The position numbers and the translations under genes are program-made. The notes beneath the pieces are model-generated. The model made no database searches. It saw only the letters and a list, made by a program, of their open reading frames with translations, and was not told the DNA's origin. From assembly GCA_001464765.1 (NCBI GenBank), contig LNDV01000035.1, forward strand, positions 370,823-434,822: DNA of 64,000 nt, written 5' to 3'. The stretch is from Betaproteobacteria bacterium Ga0077526 (GTDB taxonomy: Bacteria; Pseudomonadota; Gammaproteobacteria; Burkholderiales; Ga0077523). The first letter of the stretch is position 1. Each line of letters opens with the position of its first letter. Positions 43,651 through 53,333 of the stretch are shown piece after piece.

Positions 43651-44667
43651 ATGACATCCATCACCCGACGTCACTTCGTGCAGGGCACCGCCGCTCTCGC
43701 CCTCGGCGGACTCGCCGCGACCCCGAAGCGTGCACACGCCGCGGAGTTCACCTTCAAGTACGGGAACGACATTCCCGCTACCCACCCAATGACGGTACGC
43801 ATGAAGGAGGCCGCCGCCAAGATCCTCGAGGAGTCGGGCGGCCGCGTCGAGATCAAGCTTTTCCCCAACAACCAGCTGGGCGGCGACACCGACATGCTGT
43901 CGCAGCTGCGCTCGGGCGCACTGGAGATGTTCACGCTCTCCGGCAACATCCTGTCGACGCTGACGAAGCCCACCTCGCTCTACGGTGTGGGCTACGCGTT
44001 CGAGGACTACAAGCAGGTTTGGGACGCCGTCGACGGCGAGATGGGCAAGTACATGCGCGGCGTGATCTCCAAGCTGGGCATCCACGCGCTGGACAAGATG
44101 TTCGACAACGGCTTCCGGCAGATCACCACCGGCACCAAGCCCATCCAGACGCCCGAGGACCTCAAGGGCTTCAAGATCCGCGTGCCGGTGAGCCCGCAGT
44201 GGACATCGCTTTTCAAGTCCCTCGGGGCCTCGCCCACGTCCATCAACTTCAGCGAGGTGTACTCCGCGCTGCAGACCAAGATTGTCGACGGCCAGGAGAA
44301 CGCCATCCAGCTGATCGAGATCGCCAAGCTCTACGAGGTGCAGAAGTACGTCTCGGTCACGAACCACATGTGGGACGGCTTCTTCTTCCTCATCAACGGC
44401 CGCGCCTGGGCGAAGCTGCCCCCCGCGCTGCAGGACATCGTGGCGAAAAACGTTAACGCCGCGGCAGTGAAGGAACGCGAGGACCTCGCCAAGCTCAACA
44501 CCGTGTCCGAGGAAAAGCTGAAGAAGGCCGGGATGATCTTCAACAAGACGGACTCCGCCAAGTTCCGCGCCGTCCTCGCGGCATCGGGCTACTACAAGGA
44601 ATGGAAGAACACCTACGGCGCGGAAGCCTGGGCGCTGCTCGAGAAGTACGCCGGACCGCTGGGCTGA
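43651..44667 (+). CDS. dctP: TRAP transporter substrate-binding protein (DctP), Tat-type signal
   Basis: A 338-residue solute-binding protein with a twin-arginine leader (TRRHFVQGTAALALGGLA) cut near AHAA. The body shows LKGFKIRVPVSPQWTSLFKS and PTSINFSEVYSALQTKIVDG-type DctP motifs. Folding before export is implied by the Tat leader. GGAGGAG lies upstream of ATG 43651. Unlike the first DctP of the window it is probably Tat-exported. Confidence 0.92.
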   Translation: MTSITRRHFVQGTAALALGGLAATPKRAHAAEFTFKYGNDIPATHPMTVRMKEAAAKILEESGGRVEIKLFPNNQLGGDTDMLSQLRSGALEMFTLSGNILSTLTKPTSLYGVGYAFEDYKQVWDAVDGEMGKYMRGVISKLGIHALDKMFDNGFRQITTGTKPIQTPEDLKGFKIRVPVSPQWTSLFKSLGASPTSINFSEVYSALQTKIVDGQENAIQLIEIAKLYEVQKYVSVTNHMWDGFFFLINGRAWAKLPPALQDIVAKNVNAAAVKEREDLAKLNTVSEEKLKKAGMIFNKTDSAKFRAVLAASGYYKEWKNTYGAEAWALLEKYAGPLG

Positions 44668-44771
44668 ACCCGTTCCGCCGGACTCGAGGTCTGCCATGGC
44701 GCGACCCCGAGTCCGGTGCCGTCGCGTTGTAGCTGCCGGCAGGCCTGTAGTCTCACGAGGAGCTTCGTCTC

Positions 44772-45242
44772 ATGAATCCGATCACGCCTCACTGCCCCGG
44801 ACACGCGACGCTTCCGCCGCTCGCCTCCCGGTTCGTCGACGTCGATTCGCTCCCCTGGGAGTCGAATCCGGCACAGCCCGGCATCGAAACACGAACACTC
44901 CTCTTCGATCGGACGAGCGGCCTGCTGACGATGCTCGTGCGCATGGCGCCCGGCGCGGAACTCCCGGATCACGAGCATGTGCTCGTCGAGCAGTCGTACG
45001 TGCTCCAGGGCAGCCTGGTCTGCGGCGAGGGCGAGTGCCGTGAAGGCGACTATGTGTGGCGCCCTGCCGGCAGCCGACACACTGCACGCGGCGGCGCCGA
45101 AGGCTGCCTGCTGCTGGGCATGTTCCAGATCCCGAACCGCTTCTTCGCCGCTGACGGTCGCACCGTCGACGCCCGCGGCAACGACTGGGAAACGGCGTGG
45201 GGTATCGCGCTGCAGAGGTACGAACAGGCGCGATTCGGCTGA
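44772..45242 (+). CDS. Cupin-domain protein
   Basis: A 156-residue protein with a single cupin (ChrR-like) barrel: metal-ligand motif PDHEHVLVEQSYVLQGSLVC and the second motif YVWRPAGSRHTARGG. No anti-sigma zinc finger precedes it. Possible metal-dependent oxygenase/isomerase or sensor in the aromatic-acid transport operon. Substrate is unknown. Confidence 0.8.
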   Translation: MNPITPHCPGHATLPPLASRFVDVDSLPWESNPAQPGIETRTLLFDRTSGLLTMLVRMAPGAELPDHEHVLVEQSYVLQGSLVCGEGECREGDYVWRPAGSRHTARGGAEGCLLLGMFQIPNRFFAADGRTVDARGNDWETAWGIALQRYEQARFG

Positions 45243-45278
45243 ACCCGTCAAGAACAACTACGCTCGAGGAGCAGCACC

Positions 45279-46535
45279 ATGTTTGCTTGGATGCGAGATC
45301 TGAACGCGCGCGAACGCAAGACCATGTCCGGGTGCTTTGGAGGCTGGGCATTGGACGCGCTCGATATGCAGGTCTACAGCTTCGTCATCCCGACGCTGCT
45401 CACGGTCTGGGGGATAACCAAGGGCCAGGCGGGCACCCTGGGCACCGTGACTCTGCTCATGTCGGCGGTGGGGGGCTGGGTCGCCGGGACACTGAGCGAC
45501 CGCTACGGGCGCGTGCGCGTGCTGCAGTGGACCATCCTGTGGTTCGCGTTCTTCACATTCCTGTGCGGCTTCGCGCAGGACTTCGGACAGCTGTTTCTCT
45601 TTCGCGCTCTTCAGGGCGTGGGCTTCGGCGGCGAATGGGCGGCCGGCGCGGTGCTCATGGGCGAGGTGATCCGCGACAAGTATCGCGGCCGGGCGGTGGG
45701 CATCGTGCAGAGCGGCTACGCGATCGGCTGGGGCGCCGCTGCGCTCCTGTACACCATCCTGTTTGCCGTGTTTCCCGAAACCCTGGCTTGGCGCATCCTG
45801 TTCTGGATCGGACTCGCACCGGCACTGCTGGTCGTCTGGCTGCGCCGCCACGTCGAGGAGCCCGACATCTTCCTCGCGCAGCAGGCAGGCAGAAAACCCG
45901 TCGGCTTCTCGCAGCTCTTCGTCGCCTTTCAGCCGCGCTATCTGCCGACCACGCTGAAAGCGACACTCATGATCACCGGCGCGCAGGGTGGCGTGTACTG
46001 TCTGATCACCTGGATGCCCACTTATCTGAAGATGACCAAGCACCTCTCGACGACGAGCACGGGAGGCTATCTGCTGGTCCACATCTTCGGCGCCTTCTGC
46101 GGGTTCGTCGCTGGCGCCCTGCTCTCCGACGGCATCGGCCGCAAGAAGACCTTTCTGGTCTCCGCCACGGGCTCGATCCTGATGATCCTCGTCTACATGT
46201 TCGCACCCATCGACAACACGACGGTGTTCCTGCTCGGCTTTCCGCTCGGCTTCTTCGCGCTGATGATGTTCTCGCCCATGGGCCCGTTCCTGTCGGAGCT
46301 GTATCCGACGGAGGTGCGCGCCACGTGTCAGGGCTTCTGCTACAACGCGGGCCGCGCCGCGGGCGCCGTGTTCCCCGCGCTCGTAGGCTTCCTGTCCGAG
46401 CGCATGGCGCTCGGTACAGCCATCGGTCTGTATGCCTTCGGCGCCTATGCGCTGATGATGCTCAGCCTGCTCGCACTGCCCGAGACGCGCGGCCGGTCGC
46501 TGAATTCGATCGGTACTACGGACTCCGCGAGCTGA
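45279..46535 (+). CDS. MFS transporter, aromatic-acid/H+ symporter type
   Basis: A 418-residue 12-helix carrier. The first helix carries GWALDALDMQVYSF, resembling the GFDFDGYDL-like acidic motif of the AAHS (benzoate/4-hydroxybenzoate) family; the cytoplasmic loop has GTLSDRYGRVRVLQ and the second half GALLSDGIGRKKTF. It may import an aromatic or related acid. GAGGAG precedes ATG 45279. Confidence 0.85.
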   Translation: MFAWMRDLNARERKTMSGCFGGWALDALDMQVYSFVIPTLLTVWGITKGQAGTLGTVTLLMSAVGGWVAGTLSDRYGRVRVLQWTILWFAFFTFLCGFAQDFGQLFLFRALQGVGFGGEWAAGAVLMGEVIRDKYRGRAVGIVQSGYAIGWGAAALLYTILFAVFPETLAWRILFWIGLAPALLVVWLRRHVEEPDIFLAQQAGRKPVGFSQLFVAFQPRYLPTTLKATLMITGAQGGVYCLITWMPTYLKMTKHLSTTSTGGYLLVHIFGAFCGFVAGALLSDGIGRKKTFLVSATGSILMILVYMFAPIDNTTVFLLGFPLGFFALMMFSPMGPFLSELYPTEVRATCQGFCYNAGRAAGAVFPALVGFLSERMALGTAIGLYAFGAYALMMLSLLALPETRGRSLNSIGTTDSAS

Positions 46536-46593
46536 ACTTCGATCCCGCAGAACCCAAGACCCTGTCATTCACTGCACGAGGCGCCTTCGCATC

Positions 46594-47415
46594 ATGTCCA
46601 TCGTCCATACCGCTACCGGCCCCTTGCACTACGAAGTGTTCGACGCCACGGCGCCCTGGCACGCGCCCGCGGAGACGATCCTCTTTCAGCACGGCATCGG
46701 CGCCCACCCGGGCATCTGGTCCGAGTGGCTGCCGGCACTGGTGGACCGCTATCGCATCGTGCGCTTCGACATGCGGGGTTCCGGGCGCTCGCACATCCCG
46801 CCCAAGGGCTTCGACTGGTCGTTGCGCCTGCTCGCCGACGACCTGCTTGCCGTGGCCGATGCGACCGGGACGCCACGGTTCCATGTCGTGGGGGAGTCGA
46901 TGGGCGGCACCATCGCCCTGCAGGTGGCGCTCGACCGTCCGGAACGCATCGCGAGCCTCACCATCAGCAACGGTGCAGACGTAGGCTCGCCGATTCGCCG
47001 CGTGCAGGAGTGGGCGAGGCAGATGGATGAAGGGGGCGTAGCAGCGTGGTCAGAAGGAATGATGGCCGACCGCTTCCACCCCGGCGCGCTCGACGGGCCG
47101 AAGCGCGACTGGTACGCCATGCAGCAATCGGCGTGGACACGCGATGCGATTCTGGATGCGCTGCAGGTGCTGCGCGACACCAATCTGCGTGCCCGTCTGC
47201 CCGAGGTCAACTGCCCGGTCCTGCTGATGCACGGTGACGGCAGCCCGTTCATTCCGGTCGGCGTGATGGCGGAGATGCACGCGGCTCTGCCCGACTCCCG
47301 CCTCCAGGTCTTCGCGCACGCGAAGCATGGCCTGCCGTTCTCCCACGCGCGGGAGTGCGGCGCCACGCTGCGATCTTTCCTGGATGGCACGACGAAGGGC
47401 GGACGCCCGGGGTAG
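46594..47415 (+). CDS. Alpha/beta hydrolase (3-oxoadipate enol-lactonase-like)
   Basis: A 273-residue hydrolase with oxyanion segment FQHGIGAHPGIW, nucleophile elbow GESMGG (Ser about residue 102) and the C-terminal His in HAKHGLPFSHA; the acid is probably in MHGDGSPFIP. The layout is that of PcaD-like enol-lactonases or carbon-carbon/ester hydrolases of aromatic pathways. It closes the TRAP-cupin-MFS group. Confidence 0.85.
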   Translation: MSIVHTATGPLHYEVFDATAPWHAPAETILFQHGIGAHPGIWSEWLPALVDRYRIVRFDMRGSGRSHIPPKGFDWSLRLLADDLLAVADATGTPRFHVVGESMGGTIALQVALDRPERIASLTISNGADVGSPIRRVQEWARQMDEGGVAAWSEGMMADRFHPGALDGPKRDWYAMQQSAWTRDAILDALQVLRDTNLRARLPEVNCPVLLMHGDGSPFIPVGVMAEMHAALPDSRLQVFAHAKHGLPFSHARECGATLRSFLDGTTKGGRPG

Positions 47416-47517
47416 TCAGAGGCCAATGTCGAGACCGAGCCGGAGGTTTCGACCCGCACGATCCGCGCCGCCCCCGCGCGCATCCTCGTTCGATCTGCGC
47501 TGCGCAGAGCCGTACCG

Positions 47518-50184
47518 TTAGGAACCCGCCATTTCGGATCCGCCATCGACGGGCAGCACGAGCTCAAACACCGTCCCTATAGGCTCACGCTGCCGCGCGT
47601 GAATCGACCCGCCGTGGGCGATCGCCAGTTCGCGGCAGATGGCGAGTCCGAGTCCGGTCCCACCTTCGTTCGTGCGTGTCTTGCTGCTCTGCACGAACTT
47701 GTCGAACACGCTTTCGAGTTCGCTCTCCGGTATGCCGACCCCTTCGTCCATGACGGCGAGCCTCACGGCAGGCGGCACGGCGTCGGGAAGAGCTTGCAGC
47801 TCGATGTCGATCCGACCGCCTTCGGGCGAGAACTTGTTGGCGTTGGAAAGCAGATTGCGCAGGACCTGACCGATGCGAACCGGGTCCACAGTTGCGATGA
47901 CAGCGGTCTCGGGAGACCGAAACGCAATCGTCTGCTTCTTCGCAGCAGTCAGCGGTTCCAGCTCGACGATGCAATCGTTCACCACCTGCGACAGGTCGGT
48001 CCGATCGCGGCGCATTTCCATGCGACCGGCCTCGAGCTTCGACAGGTCGAGCAGATCATTGAGGAGTGCGGTGAGCCGGGCTCCGCTTTCGTGGATATTG
48101 CCGAAGTAGCGGGATAGCCGATCGACCTCGCCCATCGCCACGCGATCGAGTCCCAGCCGCGAGAACGACATGATCGCGTGCATCGGGGTGCGCAGTTCGT
48201 GCGACATGTTGGCGAGGAACATGGACTTTGCCTCGTTCGCGCGTTCCGCGTCATCCTTGGCCCGCGAAAGAGCGCCCGCCAGCTCGTGCAGGCGATCACG
48301 CTGCGCGGCCAGTTCCATCTCCACGCGCTTGCGCTCCGTGATGTCACGCTGGACGGCGATCCAGTGGGTTTTACCGCCCCTGTCGTCGGCGATGGGGGCC
48401 ATGTCGAGCTCGACCCAGAAAGAGGAGCCGTCCTTCCGGTAGTTGAGCAATTCCACCTGGATCCGTTCCGAGCGCGACAGCGCCGCACGGACTCGATCGA
48501 GCACGGCCCGATCGGTCTGGGGACCCTGGAAGATGCGCGGCGTCTTCCCGATCAGTTCCTCGGCCCGGTATCCGGAGAATCGCTCGAGGGCCTCGCTCAC
48601 CATCACGATCCGATGCCCTTCGCCGCCGATCGGCTCGGCTTCCGTCACCAGCACCATCTCATTTAGCGTGACCAGAGCCGAGTGCAGGAACTCCGAGCGC
48701 GACCGGTGGATGCGCTGGACCTCGACCTCGATGAGTTCGCCCAGTCGCCGGGCAGACTCGATCTCTTCCGGTCGCCACCGCAGCGACTGTCCCTCGATCG
48801 TCTGGAGAAACTGCTCGAACGACTTGCGCGGCGACACCCTGCCGCTCTCGTCCACTTCCACGGGCCGGCTCGGATCGCCGCCCCAGTGCACGGTACGGCG
48901 CCGTTCGTCACGGAACCAGGCGAGCAGGATGGCGTGCCGGCCGTGCAACGGCATCACCAGCATGCCGGCAACACGCCGTTCGGGGTCGACGATGCCGGTA
49001 TCTGCCGCCAGGCAATGGGTGGCGAACACGCCGTTCCTGCTGCCCGCGGCGAGCTCTACCAGGGCAAGCGTCTGCCCCTCGGAGGGCGTCGACCCTACCC
49101 GGTGTACCTCGCCCCCGGCGATGTAGACGAAGCCATCCGCGGCGACGACGCCGAGGAGGCTATCCACGAGATCGCCCCCCATCAGGCCCTCGATGCCGCC
49201 GTCGTGGACAGCTTCGAGCAGACGCGACTGATGCACCGCGAGCGCCGCGCGGCGTTGCGCCACTGCCTCGGCCTCCGCCGAGACCATGAGCGCCGACACC
49301 GTCTGGCAGATCATGTGGAAAACGTCGCGCTCGGGCCCGGTGTCGCGCCGCGGCCCCTGCAGGTGATGGCACGCGATGAGCCCCCAGAGCTGCCCGCCGC
49401 GCATGACCGAGCCCACCAGCGAGGCCCGCACGCCCATGTTGCGCATGTACTCGAGGTGGTAAGGCGAGACACTGCGCAGTGCGGAGATGCCGATGTCAAC
49501 CGGCCCTTCGGCGGACCGCACGGGTACTGGCGCGTAGGTGGCGTCCGGGATATGCCTCACCTCCGTCTTCCGATACAGCTCACGGGCCTGCACAGGAATG
49601 TCCGACGCAGGGAACGAGAGCCCGAGATAGGACGGAACCGAGTCGGTGCGCGATTCGGCGATGACCTCGCCGTTCCAGTCCTCGTCGAAACGGTAGACCA
49701 GTACCCGGTCGTAGCCCGTGACCGACCGGACGAGCCTCGCAGCCACTTCGGCGAGTTTCTCCGGATCCGGTGCGTTGCGCAGTTCCGGTATGCCTGCGGT
49801 GGCCGTCCTCAACTTGCCCACGGCCTGATCGTTGATCGGCTCCCAGGGCTCGAAGTCGATGAGAATGTGCTCGGCTTCCCGGTGCATGCAGGCATCCACG
49901 GTGCGGCCGTCCGAGGCCTTCATGGGGAAGCGGGCTGGGCCGCTCGCGGGGCGGGACAGGGCGTGCCGCAAGCGTCGCGCACCGTCTTCCCCGAGAACAC
50001 CCGCCGCGGGCTGGCCGAGCAGCGCCGCAGCGGTGGCCCCGAACAGCCGCGAACAGTTCTCGCTCGCCGCGACGACAACCAGGTTGGGATCGAGTACGAG
50101 CAGCGTGCCGTGCGGCTGGACCGATCCTGGAACATGGATCGGTTCGGTGTCGCACACACGGTGGAAGTCGGCATCGACGGTCAT
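47518..50184 (-). CDS. Bacteriophytochrome histidine kinase
   Basis: An 888-residue red/far-red photoreceptor kinase. PAS domain with chromophore-attaching C11; GAF domain with PASDIP (192-197) and H243; PHY domain with tongue motif PRKSF (452-456); an additional PAS domain (about 515-620, ending DITERKR); coiled linker; HisKA with H662 (SHELRTPMHAI); and HATPase (DEGVGIPE; GGTGLGLAIC). It would bind biliverdin. No heme oxygenase or response regulator gene is adjacent, so partners are elsewhere. AGGGGG precedes ATG 50184. Confidence 0.95.
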   Translation of the reverse strand: MTVDADFHRVCDTEPIHVPGSVQPHGTLLVLDPNLVVVAASENCSRLFGATAAALLGQPAAGVLGEDGARRLRHALSRPASGPARFPMKASDGRTVDACMHREAEHILIDFEPWEPINDQAVGKLRTATAGIPELRNAPDPEKLAEVAARLVRSVTGYDRVLVYRFDEDWNGEVIAESRTDSVPSYLGLSFPASDIPVQARELYRKTEVRHIPDATYAPVPVRSAEGPVDIGISALRSVSPYHLEYMRNMGVRASLVGSVMRGGQLWGLIACHHLQGPRRDTGPERDVFHMICQTVSALMVSAEAEAVAQRRAALAVHQSRLLEAVHDGGIEGLMGGDLVDSLLGVVAADGFVYIAGGEVHRVGSTPSEGQTLALVELAAGSRNGVFATHCLAADTGIVDPERRVAGMLVMPLHGRHAILLAWFRDERRRTVHWGGDPSRPVEVDESGRVSPRKSFEQFLQTIEGQSLRWRPEEIESARRLGELIEVEVQRIHRSRSEFLHSALVTLNEMVLVTEAEPIGGEGHRIVMVSEALERFSGYRAEELIGKTPRIFQGPQTDRAVLDRVRAALSRSERIQVELLNYRKDGSSFWVELDMAPIADDRGGKTHWIAVQRDITERKRVEMELAAQRDRLHELAGALSRAKDDAERANEAKSMFLANMSHELRTPMHAIMSFSRLGLDRVAMGEVDRLSRYFGNIHESGARLTALLNDLLDLSKLEAGRMEMRRDRTDLSQVVNDCIVELEPLTAAKKQTIAFRSPETAVIATVDPVRIGQVLRNLLSNANKFSPEGGRIDIELQALPDAVPPAVRLAVMDEGVGIPESELESVFDKFVQSSKTRTNEGGTGLGLAICRELAIAHGGSIHARQREPIGTVFELVLPVDGGSEMAGS

Positions 50185-50454
50185 ATCGCCCCCTGCGACG
50201 GATGAATGGTCTTCCGGTCGGACAGCAGATCAGGGCCTGGCCATTGCGCCCGCATCGCCCGGCAGGATGCCTGTTGCCGGAATGCAGGTCTCGTTACGGC
50301 GCCGCCGGAGGCGGCTAACCGGATGTGCTATTTATCGGCAAGTATTCGAGACAAATCAATAGTCCCGGCAATCGGATCCTTCTGCGATCCCAAATCATTG
50401 CCTGTATATGCCGTGCGGGTGGCGCGGATCTTCCCCCGCTTTCGACCGCCGAGC

Positions 50455-51876
50455 CTAAGTTCGAGCCGTCACCCTCACCCGAAGCGGCCGCTCCGGCCTC
50501 AGGACGATATCCACACGCGGCTCGGGTAGCGGATCCCCGGACAGCGGCGTGAGATCGAAGCGGCGCAGCAGCAGCGCCGCCAGGAGTGCGAGTTCCACGG
50601 TGGCGAAGTGCTGCCCGATGCAGACGTGGCCGCCCGCGCCGAAGGGCATGTAGGCCCCTCTCGGAATCTCCGGCGCCCCCGGCAGGAATCGCTCGGGGCG
50701 GAAGGCTTCCGGTTCCGGAAACCAGCGCGCATCGCGCTGGAGCGTCACCACCATCACGGACAGGCTCGTACCCTGGCGGATCTGGTATTCGCCAAGCTTC
50801 AGGTCCCGCCGGGCGCGGCGCAGGAAGGTCGCGATGATGGGTGGGTAGAGGCGCATGGCCTCTTTCACGCTCGCGGTGAGCCACGGCGCCTCGCTCAACG
50901 CCCGTTCGAGCATCACACCGTCCCCGAAGGCTTCCTCGGACAGCGCGTCCAGCTCGCGCCGCACGGCCTCGACCGCGGCTGGATGGCGTGCCATCAGCCC
51001 CATCCACCAGGCGAGGGCCTTGGCCGAGGTCTCGTGACCGGCCAGGAAGATCGCCATGCAGTTGTCGTGCACTTCGCCACGACTGAGTCCGGCCTGGCCG
51101 GCAGCGGCGCCGTCCTCGCGCGCGGCCAGCATGGCGTCGAGGATGTCGCCGTCTTCCGCGCCATCGGGACGAACGGCCTGGCGGGCGTCGATCCGGTCCG
51201 CGACCCACTCGTTCAGCAAGCGCGCAGCGGCGAGCTTCGATCCCCGGCCGGGATAGGGAAACCAGTCCGGCGGCGTCCAGGGCCAGAAGAGCTCGCGCTG
51301 CCCCTGGCGCGATACGACGGTGAGCGCCTGCGACACGCGCGCCGACGCGTTGGGCGAAATAGCCTCCGAGAACAGCGCGCGGGTGATCACATCCATCGTC
51401 AGCCGGCTGCAGAAGGCTTCGGCGTCCACTTCGACGCCGGTGCCGGCACGTTCGGGCAGCACGTCTCGAAACACGGTTCGCGCTGCGGCTTCCATCAGCG
51501 GCAGATACCCCGCCATGCGACGCGCAGAGAATGCGGGCGTGAGAATCCGGCGCTGTCGCGCCCAATCCGTTCCGTCGACAGTCAGGACATTGCGCCCCTG
51601 GATGTCCTGAAACACGGACAACTGGCGCGGGTCCTTGTAGTAGTCGTCCTCCTTGCCGAGGAGCACCTGCCGCGCGAGCCCGGGATCGAACAGCCACACG
51701 AAGTCCCGGAAAAGGATGCGCCCAAGGACAACATCGCCGTGAGCGCGCTGCAGCCGGGTAGCCGTCCTCAGCGTATCGTCCCGCCATCCCCGGCTAAGAG
51801 GCAATCCCAGCCAGGGTGCCGGGATCGCCGGCGGCAGGGTTTCCGGTCCGGGGCCAACGGGGCTCGTCGTATTCAC
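50455..51876 (-). CDS. Cytochrome P450
   Basis: A 473-residue soluble P450 without membrane anchor. I-helix AGHETSA, ExxR in KEAMR, and heme-binding FGAGGHVCIGQHFA with the thiolate Cys. The pattern is close to CYP families resembling CYP4/CYP102-like fatty-acid or hydrocarbon hydroxylases. A GTG start is used; redox partners are not adjacent. The substrate is unknown. Confidence 0.93.
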   Translation of the reverse strand: MNTTSPVGPGPETLPPAIPAPWLGLPLSRGWRDDTLRTATRLQRAHGDVVLGRILFRDFVWLFDPGLARQVLLGKEDDYYKDPRQLSVFQDIQGRNVLTVDGTDWARQRRILTPAFSARRMAGYLPLMEAAARTVFRDVLPERAGTGVEVDAEAFCSRLTMDVITRALFSEAISPNASARVSQALTVVSRQGQRELFWPWTPPDWFPYPGRGSKLAAARLLNEWVADRIDARQAVRPDGAEDGDILDAMLAAREDGAAAGQAGLSRGEVHDNCMAIFLAGHETSAKALAWWMGLMARHPAAVEAVRRELDALSEEAFGDGVMLERALSEAPWLTASVKEAMRLYPPIIATFLRRARRDLKLGEYQIRQGTSLSVMVVTLQRDARWFPEPEAFRPERFLPGAPEIPRGAYMPFGAGGHVCIGQHFATVELALLAALLLRRFDLTPLSGDPLPEPRVDIVLRPERPLRVRVTART

Positions 51877-52172
51877 GGCAACGGTATGCGAAGTGAGGCG
51901 GCGGATGGTCGGATGCTGCGCGTCGCCGTCGCGTTGTGCAAGAGAAGGCGCGGCCGGGCGATCCGTATGACGATCCTCAGATGCCGCGCGCCGCCTCCGC
52001 GACGTAGCCTCGGGGATCGTTCAGGAAGGGTCGGGGCCATGCACTGTCCTCACCCGTTCCTGCCCCCCTTGATCCGGACACGGGACATGAACCGCAACCC
52101 CATCGCATTGCCAGCGCCCCCCCACGGGTTTGCACCGACGCATGCCTCACGCGGCCAGTCCCGGAGTACCGC

Positions 52173-53333
52173 ATGTTCTTGACAAGAAAAGGCGCCGCTC
52201 TGCTCTTTTGCCTCACCGCGCTCGCGACGGAAGCCCTCGCCCAGTCCGCCCTGGTCCATCTTCAGGGGGAACCCGGCAGTCGTGAGGCGTACTTCGCGGA
52301 TTTCGCGGTCGTGCTCGATCGCACACCGATGAACCAGATCCTGGGGCCCACGAGCGTCCGGCAGCTGGACACGACCATCGTCTACGAGAGCGCCGACAAG
52401 CCCGAGTTCAGCGCCCTGCGCCTGCAGTTCGAGTGCACGGTGAAGTACGCCTACGACGGCAAGACCATCCCCAAGCAGCCGCCGCTCGACGCCCCCGTCA
52501 AGGTGCGTATGGGCGAAGGGAGCTGGAAGCTGAAGCGCGAGGACCTGACGAGCGAAGGTCTGCCCTCCGGCGATTGGCGGACATCGTCCTCCCCCGTACT
52601 CATGAAGCTGCACAAGATCGCCTGCCACGAGGACGTGATGCGCAGCGCGATCGTGAAGTCCGCGAAGAGCAACAACGACATCCGCATCTTCCAGAAGGCG
52701 ATCCAGTCCATCGGGCTGCCGGCAGACCTGCAACTGCTGGCACAGCAGAGCCCTGCCGAGTACCTCGAATTCGCGTGGTGGGTGCTGTGGAGCGGGGCTC
52801 CGCGCCCGGACCCTTCCGGAAAGTGGGCGCGGCGTCCGACGAAGCAGGAGCTGGAGGAATACAAGGCGAAGATCGCCAGCATCCAGCAGCAGTTCGACCA
52901 GCTGGCCGGCACCATCAAACCGCAGCTGGAAAGCAACCTCAAGCAGATGGACGCGAAACTCGCCTTCCACAAGGCGGCGGCCGACATCAGGAGAGGACGC
53001 AAGCTGTCACGCAACGAGACCCACATGCTGTCGGTGTGGGAAGCCAAGACCGAGACCGACGTCGCCGCGACCATGGGGGCGCCGATCGTCACCAACGCCG
53101 GCACATTGCGCTTTCTGAGCTACGGCCAGGAATTCGACAACCGCGTCGTGGTGGCGAATGGCAAGGGCGCGGTCTGGGAAGAAGGTCTCTATGAGAACTG
53201 CAACGTGCAGTTCGTGCTGGTTTCTGACGGCCCCGACACCCTGCGCGTGGCCGACGTGCGCATCTGGACGAACTCGAACCGTATCGGCAGGGTGATGTTC
53301 GCCTGTGAAGGCCTTCTGGAGACTCCCCGTTGA
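52173..53333 (+). CDS. Exported protein of unknown function
   Basis: A 386-residue protein with signal peptide (AALLFCLTALATEALAQ). A central coiled-coil-like helix (YKAKIASIQQQFDQLAGTIK) separates an N-terminal beta-rich part from a C-terminal domain with two cysteines (NCNVQF, FACEG). SD GGAG is eight bases before ATG 52173. It overlaps the next gene by four bases. Not recognised. Confidence 0.75.
   Translation: MFLTRKGAALLFCLTALATEALAQSALVHLQGEPGSREAYFADFAVVLDRTPMNQILGPTSVRQLDTTIVYESADKPEFSALRLQFECTVKYAYDGKTIPKQPPLDAPVKVRMGEGSWKLKREDLTSEGLPSGDWRTSSSPVLMKLHKIACHEDVMRSAIVKSAKSNNDIRIFQKAIQSIGLPADLQLLAQQSPAEYLEFAWWVLWSGAPRPDPSGKWARRPTKQELEEYKAKIASIQQQFDQLAGTIKPQLESNLKQMDAKLAFHKAAADIRRGRKLSRNETHMLSVWEAKTETDVAATMGAPIVTNAGTLRFLSYGQEFDNRVVVANGKGAVWEEGLYENCNVQFVLVSDGPDTLRVADVRIWTNSNRIGRVMFACEGLLETPR

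Noticed and set aside
41695..44697. 1000-codon frame antisense to the TRAP genes
   Set aside because: It is the high-GC shadow of the DctQM/DctP genes: low-complexity His/Asp/Arg-rich sequence with no motifs.
47416..47517. Possible terminator between the hydrolase and phytochrome genes
   Set aside because: The TCTGCGC/GCGCAGA palindrome has no T-run on either side.
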